Assembly: GCA_015075365.1 (NCBI GenBank)
Contig: JABTUN010000002.1
Coordinates: 248,001 to 312,000 of the forward strand
Origin: Verrucomicrobiaceae bacterium
Lineage (GTDB): Bacteria > Verrucomicrobiota > Verrucomicrobiia > Verrucomicrobiales > Verrucomicrobiaceae
Reading direction: 5' to 3'
Length of the DNA stretch: 64,000 bases
The notes under the pieces were generated by a model. It saw nothing but the letters and a program-made list of their open reading frames with translations, had not been told where the DNA came from and searched no databases. The position numbers and the translations under genes were made by a program. This document shows, piece by piece, positions 18,224-27,387 of the stretch (positions are counted from its first letter, which is position 1; each line of letters starts with the position of its first letter).

Positions 18224-19027
18224 ATGAAAATCATCCGCTACTCCGACTCGCAAGGACACATCGCACAAGCCGCGCAGCAGGCCGATGGAACGGCGCTCGT
18301 CATCGAAGGTGACATTTTCGGCGAGCATCGCGTGACGGACCGAAAAGCGGAGGTGGTGAAGCTGCTCGCGCCAATCCAGCCGGTCGCGATTGTGTGCATC
18401 GGGCTGAACTACAAATTCCACGCGGAGGAGACGAAGGCGGCGATCCCGCAGCATCCGGTGGTGTTCATGAAGTTGCCCAATGTGATACAGCATCCGGGCG
18501 AACCAATCCTCCTGCCCACACATCTGAAAAGCGACAAGGTGGATTACGAATGCGAGCTTGCGGTCGTGATCGGCAAGACGGCGAAGAATGTGAGCAAGGC
18601 GGACGCTTTGAGGCATGTGCTGGGCTACACCTGCGCGAATGACGTGAGCGCGCGAGACTGGCAGAAGCACGGCGGCGGCGGCCAGTGGTGCCGGGGGAAG
18701 AGTTTTGATACGTTTTGTCCGCTGGGGCCCGTTTTGGTCACTGCGGACGAGATTCCGAACCCGAACAGCCTGGCAATCAAAACGGTGCTGAATGGCGCGA
18801 CGATGCAGGACTGGAACACGAATGACATGATCTTTGATGTGCCGACGCTGATCGAGTTCCTGAGCGGCAGCACGACCTTGATGCCCGGCACAGTCATTCT
18901 CACGGGAACTCCCCACGGCGTCGGCATGGCGCGCACACCGCCCGTCTTCATGAAGGATGGCGATGTGGTGAGCGTGGAGATTGAAAAGATCGGCACGCTG
19001 ACCAATCCGGTGCGGCTGGAGGCGTGA
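18224..19027 (+). CDS. Fumarylacetoacetate hydrolase (FAH) family protein
   Basis: 267 residues. The N-terminal 60 residues resemble the small FAHD N-lobe. The catalytic lobe begins with [12 protein letters not shown] (about 62). It contains [13 protein letters not shown] (metal-ligand Glu residues near 105-107), [13 protein letters not shown] and [14 protein letters not shown], and ends with the substrate-loop [16 protein letters not shown]. Members hydrolyse or decarboxylate acylpyruvates or related 3-keto acids with a divalent metal. The specific substrate is undetermined. It starts 3 bp after hisA and converges, 3 bp apart, with the LON-domain gene. Confidence 0.9.
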   Translation: MKIIRYSDSQGHIAQAAQQADGTALVIEGDIFGEHRVTDRKAEVVKLLAPIQPVAIVCIGLNYKFHAEETKAAIPQHPVVFMKLPNVIQHPGEPILLPTHLKSDKVDYECELAVVIGKTAKNVSKADALRHVLGYTCANDVSARDWQKHGGGGQWCRGKSFDTFCPLGPVLVTADEIPNPNSLAIKTVLNGATMQDWNTNDMIFDVPTLIEFLSGSTTLMPGTVILTGTPHGVGMARTPPVFMKDGDVVSVEIEKIGTLTNPVRLEA

Positions 19028-19030
19028 TCG

Positions 19031-19648
19031 TCAGAGCGTGCCCGGTCTTTCGAGCTCGCGAATGAGGGTGTCGAAGCGCCGCGGCAGGCTGACCTCCTCC
19101 AAAATGGACCGCTGCACGACAAACCGCTTCACCACCACTGAGGCGACCAGGTCACACACCTGTTCCGGGCTTTTGTTTGTCAGCAGCTTTTTCAACATCT
19201 GAAGATTCTCCGGCGCTTCAGGCATTTGCGCATGTTCCAGCAGGTCAAGCACCTCGGCGGCCAGCCGCGCCGCCTCCTCCCCGGTTCCATGCTGCGTGAC
19301 GACAGGCTCGATCTCTGCGATTCGGAAAGGCGTCTCCTGCGCCCAACCGGTGATACGCACCCGCTGCACGCCGTGCAAAATCAACCGCGAGGTGCCGTCC
19401 GCCGCGAGCACGGAGGCAGCCACCAAACAAGCGCAAAAAACAGGCCGGAACCGGCCGTCCCGGCGCTGCTCCACGATGCCAAACATGCGGTCCGTGCGCA
19501 GCGCGTGATCAAGCATCTGCCGGTAGCGCTCCTCAAAAATAAACAGGGGCCGCACCCCTCCCGGCAACAGGCAGACGTGATCCAGCACCATGACTGGCAT
19601 CTTGCGGGGCAGCTCGAAAGGCCTCGTTGTAGGATCCGCCGGCATCAC
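19031..19648 (-). CDS. LON substrate-binding-domain protein (no protease domain)
   Basis: 205 residues. LPRKMPVMVLDHVCLLPGG followed by PLFIFEERYRQMLDHAL is the start of the Lon N-terminal (LAN/PUA-like) domain, which continues with a FGIVEQRRDG block and a LHGVQRVRI block. No AAA+ or serine-lysine protease module follows, so it is a stand-alone LON-domain protein like YcaP-type or cereblon-like adaptors. Substrate recognition in protein quality control is possible but unproven. Its ATG overlaps the stop of the upstream epimerase-like gene by 4 bp, giving translational coupling. Confidence 0.85.
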   Translation of the reverse strand: MMPADPTTRPFELPRKMPVMVLDHVCLLPGGVRPLFIFEERYRQMLDHALRTDRMFGIVEQRRDGRFRPVFCACLVAASVLAADGTSRLILHGVQRVRITGWAQETPFRIAEIEPVVTQHGTGEEAARLAAEVLDLLEHAQMPEAPENLQMLKKLLTNKSPEQVCDLVASVVVKRFVVQRSILEEVSLPRRFDTLIRELERPGTL

Positions 19649-20475
19649 TCAAAGCCCTGCGTGCGCAGGAAGGCCAGGCTTTGCGGGATCTGCTCCATGG
19701 AGGTGGGAGACTCGTCCTCGATGAAGTAGTGCCTCACGCCCGCCTTGCGCGCGGCGGCGAGGATCGCGCTCCAGTCCATTTGGCCGGTGCCCAGCACGAC
19801 ATCATTCGCCACATCCGTCTTGCCGCTGAGTGATCCGGTGGCCACGCCCTTCTTCAGGTCCTTCAAATGCATCAGCACCCAGCGCCCGGCATGCTTCTCG
19901 AGCAGTTTCACCGGGTCCTGCCCTGGGAAGACGACCCACAGCACGTCCATCTGCACGGACACAAACTCCGGTTTCGTTTCTGCCATGAAAAGATCCACAA
20001 GCGTGCCGTCGCCATGCTTCTCGAACTCAAACCCGTGCAGGTGATAAAACATCTTGATGCCCTCCTTCGCCAGCGCCTCGCCCGCGCGATTGAAGGTGGC
20101 GATGGCGTCGCGGCACTCGGCTTCGTCAAAGCTGTCCTTGTGGTCGATCCACGCGCAGCCGGCGTATTGGAGGCCAAGCGTCTTCGCCTCCTTCACGACG
20201 TTGTCGAGGTCGTTTTTGTAGCGTGCGTAGGGGAAGTGACCGCTGACAGGGATCAGACCACGTTTGTCGAGTTCCGCTTTGAAATCGGCAGCGCTGAGAT
20301 TGTACGTGCCGGCGAGCTCGACCTCCTTGATGCCAAATTCCTTCACGCGGTCGAGAGTCCAGGGCACGCCGCGCAGTGTAAACTGGCTGCGCAGGCTGTA
20401 GAGCTGGAGACCGGCGGAATCCGCCGCGGAGAGCAGTGTGGAGGTGAGCAGGAGGACAGAGAGGAGACGTTTCAT
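19645..20475 (-). CDS. Secreted sugar phosphate isomerase/epimerase-like TIM-barrel protein
   Basis: 276 residues from the ATG at 20475, chosen because it begins a clean signal peptide, KRLLSVLLLTSTLLSAADS. The frame upstream of it is not signal-like. LQLYSLRSQFTLRGVPWTLD and VKEFGIKEVELAG start a xylose-isomerase-like barrel (AP endonuclease 2 family). Putative metal ligands lie in HLHGFEFEKH, VSVQMDVLWVVFPGQDP and MHLKDLK, and the C-terminal HYFIEDESPTSMEQ is typical of this secreted verrucomicrobial group. It sits between an aldo/keto reductase 35 bp upstream and the LON-domain gene, so it probably belongs to a three-gene unit in carbohydrate metabolism. Confidence 0.88.
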   Translation of the reverse strand: MKRLLSVLLLTSTLLSAADSAGLQLYSLRSQFTLRGVPWTLDRVKEFGIKEVELAGTYNLSAADFKAELDKRGLIPVSGHFPYARYKNDLDNVVKEAKTLGLQYAGCAWIDHKDSFDEAECRDAIATFNRAGEALAKEGIKMFYHLHGFEFEKHGDGTLVDLFMAETKPEFVSVQMDVLWVVFPGQDPVKLLEKHAGRWVLMHLKDLKKGVATGSLSGKTDVANDVVLGTGQMDWSAILAAARKAGVRHYFIEDESPTSMEQIPQSLAFLRTQGFE

Positions 20476-20510
20476 GGAGGAGTGGAGTATTGGTGGGGTG
20501 AAATAACACA

Positions 20511-21551
20511 TCAAAGACGACGAAGACCGTCCTCGGTCATCGGATTTGGGATGGCGGCATCAATCTCGTCGATCCGGGCCAGCGTTTCAGGACTCAGGAC
20601 GAGATCGGCGGCCTTCAGGCTTTCATCGAGCTGCGCGACGGTCGTCGCGCCGACGATGGTGGATGCGACAAAGTCATGCTGCTTGCTCCAAGCGAGCGCC
20701 AGGGCGGTGACACTGACACCGAGGTCCGCGGCGATGACCTGAAGACGCGCGGTGGTCTCCAGGCTGCGCTCATTGACAAAGCGCGCCGCCATGCGCTTCT
20801 GGCGCGGGCCGCCATTCTGGATGTAGTCGGTGAAACGCGCACCTTTGGGCAGCGCGCCGCCGTTGTACTTCCCGCACAACACGCCCCCGCCGAGCGGGGA
20901 GTAGGGCAGCAGGCTCACGTTTTCCTTGCGGCAGACCTGGGCCAGTTCGCTCTCGCAGCGGCGGTTGATGAGGGAGAAATTGTTCTGCACGCTGGCCATG
21001 CGGGCCAGTCCGTGCTTCTCCGCCTCCCACAGGTTCTTCATCACGCCCCAGCAGGTTTCGTTGCTCGATCCCCAGGCGCGGATTTTCCCCTGTTTGATGA
21101 GATCCGTCAGCGCCCCGAGCGTCTCGGCCTGCTCCATGCCGTGATCCGGCCAGTGCGTCTGGTAGAGGTCGATGTAGTCCGTTTGCAGACGGCGCAGGCT
21201 GTCCTCGCAGGCCTGGAAAATCTGGCGGCGGTCCAGCGCGGTGAATCCACCCCGGATCGGAGGGCGGAACCAGCCGTGGCCGGGCCCGGTGACCTTGCTG
21301 GCGATGATGATCTCGCCACGCGTGCGGCCCTTGAGCCATTTGCCGACAATCTGCTCCGTCACGCCGAACAGCTCCGCGCTGGGCGGCACCGGATACATTT
21401 CCGCCGTGTCGAAGAAGTCGATCCCGGCGTCGATGGCGCGGTCCATGATCGCAAAGGAGGTTTTTTCATCGGCCTGGAGGCCGAAGGTCATGGTTCCCAT
21501 GCAAATGTCGGTGACGACGATGCCGGTGCGGCCGATTCGGTTGCGTTTCAT
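20511..21551 (-). CDS. tas: Aldo/keto reductase, Tas-like
   Basis: 346 residues, the normal length for Tas. The NADP(H)-dependent (alpha/beta)8 barrel shows the catalytic tetrad: Asp in FFDTAEMY, Tyr in the same motif (AEMYPVPP), Lys in IIASKV and His in [23 protein letters not shown] and [15 protein letters not shown] are shared with E. coli Tas. The end [18 protein letters not shown] contains the cofactor-binding strand. Physiological substrates of Tas are not established. It is divergent from ssrA, and its start lies 99 bp from the 5' end of tmRNA. Confidence 0.9.
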   Translation of the reverse strand: MKRNRIGRTGIVVTDICMGTMTFGLQADEKTSFAIMDRAIDAGIDFFDTAEMYPVPPSAELFGVTEQIVGKWLKGRTRGEIIIASKVTGPGHGWFRPPIRGGFTALDRRQIFQACEDSLRRLQTDYIDLYQTHWPDHGMEQAETLGALTDLIKQGKIRAWGSSNETCWGVMKNLWEAEKHGLARMASVQNNFSLINRRCESELAQVCRKENVSLLPYSPLGGGVLCGKYNGGALPKGARFTDYIQNGGPRQKRMAARFVNERSLETTARLQVIAADLGVSVTALALAWSKQHDFVASTIVGATTVAQLDESLKAADLVLSPETLARIDEIDAAIPNPMTEDGLRRL

Positions 21552-21650
21552 CCGGCCAGATTGGCGAGCCTGCCCGGCCAGCGCAAGATGGCAGCGAATG
21601 AGAAGTTGAACATTTCCCCCGGCTCCGTAGTCTCATCCTCACTCCAAAAC

Positions 21651-22003
21651 GGGGGCGTACTGGTTTCGACGGGTAGCCTGAGTTCGGAGCTGCATGCCGA
21701 GGATGATTCGTTGGCCTCGTTAAAAACTCGGATCAAAAACATAAATGTGAACTCTAACGAGCTCGCTCTCGCGGCTTAAGCCCCGCGACGTCACGCAGGC
21801 GATGTCTGGTAGCCTGCCTGACGACACCACCAGGCTGGTTGAATCACCGGGCGACCGGGTGACCAACGAGACACAACAGGACGCTGGGTGAACGGCCGGC
21901 TGTCTCAAGCCAACCGCCACCGAGATTCAAGATGAGACTGAGCATGGAGACGCTACGGGCAACGGTTATTCGGACAGGGGTTCAACTCCCCTCGCCTCCA
22001 CCA
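21651..22003 (+). ncRNA. ssrA: Transfer-messenger RNA (tmRNA)
   Basis: 353 nt, one-piece. The 5' end GGGGGCG pairs with CGCCTCC just before a 3' ACCA that is encoded in the DNA (22000-22003), allowing one G-U pair. The T-loop region GGGGTTCAACTCCCC is present near the 3' end, and the 5' segment TACTGGTTTCGACGGG is the hallmark tRNA-like D-domain junction. The mRNA-like part has an open frame ending in GAGCTCGCTCTCGCGGCTTAA-type codons (NELALAA, stop). The RNA rescues stalled ribosomes and tags the product for degradation. A T-run, TTTTAC, follows the CCA. Confidence 0.96.
21750..21779 (+). other. tmRNA proteolysis-tag reading frame
   Basis: The codons from 21750 read NSNELALAA and stop at TAA (21777-21779). 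With the alanine carried by tmRNA itself this gives the tag ANSNELALAA. The codon before (GTG, 21747) could be the resume codon instead, adding a Val. The LALAA end is the ClpXP/ClpAP degron. Confidence 0.8.
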
Positions 22004-22005
22004 TT

Positions 22006-22845
22006 TTACTTTCCAGGCAACGTGGTTGCCTGCCCCAGAAATGCACGTGCATTGTCCCGCGTGACCGCGCTGGTCTGTGCGAGGCTTAGATCGGACTCCT
22101 GGAGTTTGAGCAGAGACGATTCGGGGTAAAACACGGGCGCGTGGGTGCCGAGGCAGAGCTTTCCAGCGGGCCATGACTTCAGCGTGTTGCCGAGACCGCC
22201 CACGCCTTCGATCATGGCGCAGTCGATCCATAGGGAGGTGCAGCCGCGCAGACTGGTCGTGATCATGGCCGCATTGGCGTTCAGCACCATCACGCGGGCC
22301 TGCGGGCGGGAGGCGAGGAGGTCCGGCAGCGGTTTTAGATCGACAGGCGCGGCCTGGACGAGCGGATGCTGCGTGCGCGCGTCCTCCATCTGCGCGCAAA
22401 TCTGCATGGCCAGGCCGGCCTGTGTGATTGTGTCCAGCACCTCGGCGAAAATGGGATCGGACAACGTGTAGCCGTGGTAGTTCGGATGCAGGCGCACCGC
22501 CTTCATGCCGTGCTGGTCACGACAGCGCTTCACATCGTCACGCCAAACGGGAAGCCCGGGATGAATGGAACCGACGGGAAGCAGCATGCCTCCGGACGCC
22601 GCACATGCAGCGGCGAGACGGGCGTTCACACCGGCGATATCGCGACTCAAAACGGCCTCCAGCGATCCGGTAATCGCCTGCGTGATGCCGCGCTGCCTCA
22701 AGGCGCCGCCATCGAGCGCTGGGAGCGCGCGAAATGGCCACGAACCGGTGGAGAAGTTCACATCGATGCGCGCCTCGTCCGGCGCGGCATGCGCGGTGGC
22801 GGCGGCTAGCGCGGCGGTCGTTTGGATGAAGTGGCGGCGGTTCAT
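22006..22845 (-). CDS. Tat-exported amidohydrolase-family protein
   Basis: 279 residues. NRRHFIQTTAALAAATAHA is a Tat-type signal peptide. The mature part resembles amidohydrolase family 2 (metal-dependent TIM barrel): VDVNFSTGSWPFRALP, VRLHPNYHGYTLSDPIF, a QICAQMEDARTQHP block and a LGTHAPVFYPESS end. The usual first-strand HxH motif is replaced by NFSTG, so metal binding may be incomplete. Its ATG overlaps the stop of the upstream amidohydrolase by 4 bp, so the two proteins are probably made together, the first cytoplasmic and the second exported. Confidence 0.82.
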   Translation of the reverse strand: MNRRHFIQTTAALAAATAHAAPDEARIDVNFSTGSWPFRALPALDGGALRQRGITQAITGSLEAVLSRDIAGVNARLAAACAASGGMLLPVGSIHPGLPVWRDDVKRCRDQHGMKAVRLHPNYHGYTLSDPIFAEVLDTITQAGLAMQICAQMEDARTQHPLVQAAPVDLKPLPDLLASRPQARVMVLNANAAMITTSLRGCTSLWIDCAMIEGVGGLGNTLKSWPAGKLCLGTHAPVFYPESSLLKLQESDLSLAQTSAVTRDNARAFLGQATTLPGK

Positions 22846-23639
22846 GCTTGGATTCCTTTCACTTTGAATATGGGCAGCATGAGGCTGCGGAGGGTTTCAC
22901 GGAAGATTTGCTGCTTCTGCGTGTCGGAAATGGCCGCGCCGTGGACTTTGGCGAGCTGGCTGGCAAAACTGCGCCCGCCGCAGTCACTGCCATAAATGAC
23001 GCGCTCCGCGCCCAGCTCGCGCACGGCCATTTCGGTGATGCCGGCGGTGGGATCTGAACCGGCGAGGTCGGCGAAGAGGTTTTTTTGATCGCGAATCGCG
23101 CGCAGGCCCAGTTCCCAGGTGCCGCCGGTGTGCCCGCAGATGATGGGCACATCCGGAAAGCGCTTGGCGAGCTTCACCAGATCATCCGGGGTCGATTCGC
23201 CGGGATAATTGCCATTGGTTTTGAACCAGGTGTGCTGGAAGATGACCGCTTTGAGTTCCGCGGCCCGCGCGATGATCGGATCGATCTCCGGTCCGTCACA
23301 GCGTTTCGCCACCCAGAGCTTCACGCCGACCATGGGGCCGTTGGCGACGCAGCGTTCGAGTTCCGCGAAGGATTCGGGCACATGTTTTGGATTGAGCGTC
23401 ACAAAGCCGAAGGCGCGGTCCGGGTATTTGGCGATGGCGCGGAGCACTTCGTCGTTCTGCTTGCGAAAATCGTCCGGACCGGGGTCCTGTGACCATTTCA
23501 TGCCCATGTACACACAGAGCCGCTCGATGCCCATGCGGTCTGCGTAACGCAAGAGCTGTGTCAGACGCTCCTCGGGCGTCAAACCGGGAACGCCGGAGAG
23601 ATGGCAGTGCAGGTCCCAGATGCGGAATGGAGTGGTCAT
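22842..23639 (-). CDS. Amidohydrolase family 2 protein
   Basis: 265 residues. WDLHCHLSG at residues 8-16 gives the metal-binding HxH. VGVKLWVAKRC, a FQHTWFKTNG strand with His, IICGHTGGTWELG and YGSDCGGRSF (terminal Asp) complete the TIM-barrel ligand set. There is no signal peptide. Relatives include decarboxylases and lactone hydrolases; the substrate is not predictable. It is divergent from the sialidase-like gene across a 109-bp region with a strong palindrome, suggesting common control of both transcripts. Confidence 0.85.
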   Translation of the reverse strand: MTTPFRIWDLHCHLSGVPGLTPEERLTQLLRYADRMGIERLCVYMGMKWSQDPGPDDFRKQNDEVLRAIAKYPDRAFGFVTLNPKHVPESFAELERCVANGPMVGVKLWVAKRCDGPEIDPIIARAAELKAVIFQHTWFKTNGNYPGESTPDDLVKLAKRFPDVPIICGHTGGTWELGLRAIRDQKNLFADLAGSDPTAGITEMAVRELGAERVIYGSDCGGRSFASQLAKVHGAAISDTQKQQIFRETLRSLMLPIFKVKGIQA

Positions 23640-23672
23640 AGGCCAGTTTACGGTCCGACTCGTTCGAAACTT

Positions 23673-23704
23673 GGCAGCAAGCGGCTGTTATCATAACAGC
23701 TGCC
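23673..23704. promoter_or_regulatory. Candidate operator: nested palindrome in a divergent promoter region
   Basis: A perfect 17-bp palindrome, GCTGTTAT-C-ATAACAGC (23684-23700), lies between the divergent amidohydrolase (start 23639) and sialidase-like gene (start 23749). An outer GGCAGC (23673-23678) also pairs with GCTGCC (23699-23704). The spacing and position suit a dimeric repressor site. No regulator gene is adjacent. Confidence 0.5.
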
Positions 23705-23748
23705 TGCATGAGGAAAGGCGCGTCAAATGACGTTTCGCTCCTGCCACC

Positions 23749-26031
23749 ATGAAACACCTCATTTTTGCCTCCCTGTTCGCCGCTGGTCTTGTTTGCGCTC
23801 AAGACAAGGCCCTGCTCGACCTTGCGCTGGAGCCCCCTTTCATCACCACCAGCCCAGGCCCGGAATATGACGCGCAGAAGCGACCCGGAAACATGATCAT
23901 CGGCATGGATCGCACACCCAAGGGCCGCATCTGGGCCGCGTGGGTGGGCAATGGCGATTCGCCGAACGGCTTTTTCATGCTCGCCACGAGCGATGACGAT
24001 GGAAAAACGTGGAGCAAGCCGCGCGTGGTGATCGATCCACAGGATGGGGAGCTGAATGGCGTGCGCTATGAGCGCCGGGCGCTCGTCGGCAACCTGTGGA
24101 CGGACCCGCTGGGCCGTTTGTGGTGCTTCTTTGATCAAAGCCTCGGCTACTTCGACGGACGCGGTGGTGACTGGTTCATCCGCTGCGATGATCCCGATGC
24201 TGCCGAGCCAAAATGGACCGCGCCGGCGCGTTTTGCGGACGGTTGCACGCTGAACAAGCCCACCGTGCTCTCCAACGGCGACTGGCTGCTTCCGGTCTCA
24301 CTCTGGACACGCGACCGCATGCACGGCCCCGGCGTGGACAAGGAGGCGCACAAGGATCTGGATGTGATCCGCATGGCGAATGTCTTTGCCAGCACCGATC
24401 AAGGCAAAACGTGGACTCGTCGCGGCGGTGTGGCCTTTCCACGCACGGACTTTGACGAGCACATGATCGTCGAGCGCAAAGACGGCAGCCTGTGGATGCT
24501 GGCGCGCACAAAGGACGGCATCAGCGAGAGCACTTCCACCGACAAGGGCGCGACGTGGAGCCAGCCGCTGCCAAGCACGATTCAAAACGTCAGCGCGCGT
24601 TTCTTCATCCGCCGCCTCGCCAGCGGAAAGCTCCTCCTCGTGAAGAACGGCCCGCTCAATGTGCGCCTGCCGAACCGCACGAACTTGAAGGCGTTCCTCT
24701 CCGAAGATGACGGCAGGACCTGGGGCAAAGGGTTGCTCATTGATGACCGCGCCTCGGTTTCCTATCCCGATGGTTTCCAGGCTCCGAACGGCGACATCCA
24801 CATCCTTTATGATTGGAACCGCCACACCGACGCGGAGATCCTGCATGTGAAGTTCACCGAGTCTGATTTCGCCGCCCAGACGAAGCTGGCAAAAGTCGTC
24901 GTGAACAAGGCGCTCGCGCCCAAACTGCCGAAAAGCATCACGCCCGATCCGAAATGGACCGCGCAGGCCGCCGAAGATGCGAAACAGGACTTCAAGAGCA
25001 TCCCGTATGACGGCGTCACGCCGAACAAGATGGTCTGCGACACCACGCTGCGCGAGTTGCCGGACAAATCATGGATTCTCTTCATCCTCGCCGGTGGCGA
25101 CACCGAGCCCTCACCACTGAACTACACCGGCGTCACCCGCAGCACGGACATGGGCAAGACCTGGACGCCGCTGGAGCGGTTCGATGTCGGATTCCCGCGC
25201 GAGGGCAAGACCATCGGCCAGGGGCCGACGGAACTCATGATCCACGGCCAGCGCAGCACGTTGTTTTTCTCCACGCACTCGAAGCACTGGGCCAATGACT
25301 GGCGCTCGTGGTATCTCACCAGCGACGATTCCTTCAAGACCTGGAGCAAGCCGATGGAAGTGCCGGGCCGCCTGAAGGACCGTACCTTCATCCGCAAGCA
25401 CATCGTCTGCAAAGACGGCCGCATCATGATCCCGTTCCAGCACTACATCGGCCCGGATGACCAGCAGAAGTTGCCGCCACTGGAGCGCGACTTCACGAAT
25501 CCGCGCAACGGCGTGCTCATCAGCCGCGACGGTGGCAAAACGTGGAGCGAGCATGGCAACATCCGCCTCACGCCGAACAGCCGTTACTTTGGCTGGGCGG
25601 AGAACGATCTTTTCGAGCATCCCGACGGACGCATCACCATGGTCATCCGCGCGGACGGCCTCGGCGGCCTGCTTTACAAGGCGGAATCAAAAGACGGCGG
25701 CCTCACCTGGCCGGAATTCGCATCCATCACTGAAATCCCCAATCCCGGCAGCAAGACGACGCTCTACAACCTCGGCGGCGACACCGTGGCCATCCTGCAC
25801 AATCCGAACAGCAAGCACCGCAGTCCCATGGCCCTGTGGATCAGCTTCGACGGCATGAAAACCTGGCCCTATCAGCGCGTCCTCCAGCAGGAGTCCGTGG
25901 ACGGCCCCAAAGGCCGCATGAACTACCCGGACGGCTTCGTCAGCGCCGACAAGCAGTGGCTGCACTTCGCCTTCGACGACAACCGCCATCGCGCCGTGCA
26001 TTACAGCGCGAAGCTGCCTCCGCTGAAATGA
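23749..26031 (+). CDS. Secreted two-domain sialidase-like (BNR/Asp-box) protein
   Basis: 760 residues with a signal peptide KHLIFASLFAAGLVCAQ. At least seven Asp-box motifs occur: SDDDGKTW, STDQGKTW, STDKGATW, SEDDGRTW in the first half and STDMGKTW, SRDGGKTW, SKDGGLTW in the second. The break at about residue 395-420 and the repeated layout indicate two consecutive six-bladed propellers. Similar exported proteins act on sialic-acid-like or other glycans, but the conserved arginine triad cannot be assigned here, so catalytic activity is uncertain. It is divergent from two amidohydrolases, possibly as part of a glycan-use locus. Confidence 0.85.
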   Translation: MKHLIFASLFAAGLVCAQDKALLDLALEPPFITTSPGPEYDAQKRPGNMIIGMDRTPKGRIWAAWVGNGDSPNGFFMLATSDDDGKTWSKPRVVIDPQDGELNGVRYERRALVGNLWTDPLGRLWCFFDQSLGYFDGRGGDWFIRCDDPDAAEPKWTAPARFADGCTLNKPTVLSNGDWLLPVSLWTRDRMHGPGVDKEAHKDLDVIRMANVFASTDQGKTWTRRGGVAFPRTDFDEHMIVERKDGSLWMLARTKDGISESTSTDKGATWSQPLPSTIQNVSARFFIRRLASGKLLLVKNGPLNVRLPNRTNLKAFLSEDDGRTWGKGLLIDDRASVSYPDGFQAPNGDIHILYDWNRHTDAEILHVKFTESDFAAQTKLAKVVVNKALAPKLPKSITPDPKWTAQAAEDAKQDFKSIPYDGVTPNKMVCDTTLRELPDKSWILFILAGGDTEPSPLNYTGVTRSTDMGKTWTPLERFDVGFPREGKTIGQGPTELMIHGQRSTLFFSTHSKHWANDWRSWYLTSDDSFKTWSKPMEVPGRLKDRTFIRKHIVCKDGRIMIPFQHYIGPDDQQKLPPLERDFTNPRNGVLISRDGGKTWSEHGNIRLTPNSRYFGWAENDLFEHPDGRITMVIRADGLGGLLYKAESKDGGLTWPEFASITEIPNPGSKTTLYNLGGDTVAILHNPNSKHRSPMALWISFDGMKTWPYQRVLQQESVDGPKGRMNYPDGFVSADKQWLHFAFDDNRHRAVHYSAKLPPLK

Positions 26032-26177
26032 TCGCGGGCAGGCATGCAAAGCGTCGCCACCTTTTGTGAACTCAAGCCATTGGAGTAATGCAGTGCTGGA
26101 GTATTGAAAATCCAGCGCTCCACGACTCCATCGCCCCACCCGAGGACATCACCCATCATGATGACGCGAGGCGTCTG

Positions 26178-27293
26178 TCATGGCAGCCAGCGGATGCAGG
26201 AGGCCATGGGGACCTCGACGGGGTCGCCATGCGGGGTGATCCGGCCGGTCGCGGCATCCATCTTGAAAACCACGACGTTGTTGCCGGGCATGTTGGCGCA
26301 GAGCAACCAGCGCCCGTCTGGTGTGATGAGCAGGTTTTGCGGACCTTTGCCACCGCTGGGCTGGATGGCCAGCAGCGTCAGCGTGCCATCCTCCGCGATG
26401 CGGTAGCTGGCCAGGCTGTCATGACCGCGATTGGTGCCGTAGAGATGCCTTCCGTCCGGCGTGATCTTCAAATCAGCGGTGTGGCTCGTGCCGGCAAAGT
26501 CCTTTGGCAGCGTGGTGATGGTTTGCTTGTCTTTCAGCGTGCCGTCAGCGGCGTTCCAGTCGAAGACGGTGATGGTGTTGGCGAGCTCGTTGATGACATA
26601 GACGAGCTTGCCGCCGGGGTGAAAGGCAAGATGGCGCGGACCGCTGCCGGGCGTGAGCCTGGCAAAGGGCTGTGCGGCGTTTGGCGTGAGTTTCGCGCTG
26701 GCGGCGTCCAGCGTGTAGATCATGATCTTGTCGATGCCGAGATCGGCGGCCAGCGCGTGGCGGTTGTCCGGGCTGATGACAAAGCAGTGCGCGTTGGGGC
26801 CTTTCTGGCGCGCCGGGTCGATGCTGGAGCCGCTGTGCTGGAAAAACGAGGCCGCCGCGTCCAGCGAGCCATCGCTTTTCACCGGGAGGGAGGCGACGCT
26901 GCCGGTCGAGTAGTTTGCCACGAGCACTGTCTTGCCAGTGGCGTCCACATCGAGGTAGCAGGAGGCGGTGCCGCGGGCGGATTGGTGATTGAGGCGCTTC
27001 ATCCGGCCGGTGCGGCCTTCGAGGGCAAAGGCGGCCACGTTTTCATCCTCCGCGCCGCCAAACTTCTCCGCGTCGATGGCATAGAGGAAGCGGCTGTCGG
27101 GCGAGACAGCCAGGAAGAAGGGGTTCTGGATGCCGGTGCTGCGATGCAGCGGCTTGAGCGCGCCTTTTTCGAGATCAAAACCGAAGGCGTGGATGCCCGC
27201 CTTGTCCCCGGAGGCGAAGGAGGACACGAAGAGGACGGGATCAGCGGCGTGCAGGGTCATGGAGGCGAGGAGGAGTGGCAGGAGCGTGCGCAT
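26178..27293 (-). CDS. Secreted lactonase-family seven-bladed beta-propeller protein
   Basis: 371 residues from the ATG at 27293, which begins the signal peptide RTLLPLLLASMTLHAADP. The upstream extension to 27449 overlaps the next gene and is not signal-like. The repeats LAVSPDSRFLYAID, VISPDNRHALAAD, LAFHPGGKLVYVINE and ITPDGRHLYGTNR match the 6-phosphogluconolactonase (Pgl/YbhE-like) propeller. Because it is exported, a role in the cytosolic pentose phosphate pathway is unlikely; hydrolysis of extracellular lactones is a guess. It is convergent with the sialidase-like gene. Confidence 0.87.
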   Translation of the reverse strand: MRTLLPLLLASMTLHAADPVLFVSSFASGDKAGIHAFGFDLEKGALKPLHRSTGIQNPFFLAVSPDSRFLYAIDAEKFGGAEDENVAAFALEGRTGRMKRLNHQSARGTASCYLDVDATGKTVLVANYSTGSVASLPVKSDGSLDAAASFFQHSGSSIDPARQKGPNAHCFVISPDNRHALAADLGIDKIMIYTLDAASAKLTPNAAQPFARLTPGSGPRHLAFHPGGKLVYVINELANTITVFDWNAADGTLKDKQTITTLPKDFAGTSHTADLKITPDGRHLYGTNRGHDSLASYRIAEDGTLTLLAIQPSGGKGPQNLLITPDGRWLLCANMPGNNVVVFKMDAATGRITPHGDPVEVPMASCIRWLP

Positions 27294-27387
27294 GGCGGCC
27301 TCCAATACGGTCCTGGCGCGTGCTTCCTGCGCGGAGGGCAGGTTCCCCGTTGAACGCGGCGCATTTCCGCGCTCATAGCAGGTTCCC

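Noticed and set aside
21606..21633. Possible tmRNA promoter (TTGAAC, 16 bp, TAGTCT)
   Set aside because: The -10-like box ends 17 bp before the RNA 5' end, too far for a normal start, so I did not list it.
20676..21779. A 367-codon plus-strand open frame that runs into the tmRNA tag
   Set aside because: It is antisense to the aldo/keto reductase and merely joins the tmRNA tag frame by chance; only the tag is functional.
26093..26118. Possible terminator between the sialidase-like and lactonase genes
   Set aside because: An 8-bp imperfect stem (GTGCTGGA/TCCAGCGC) without a T-run on either side; too weak to call.
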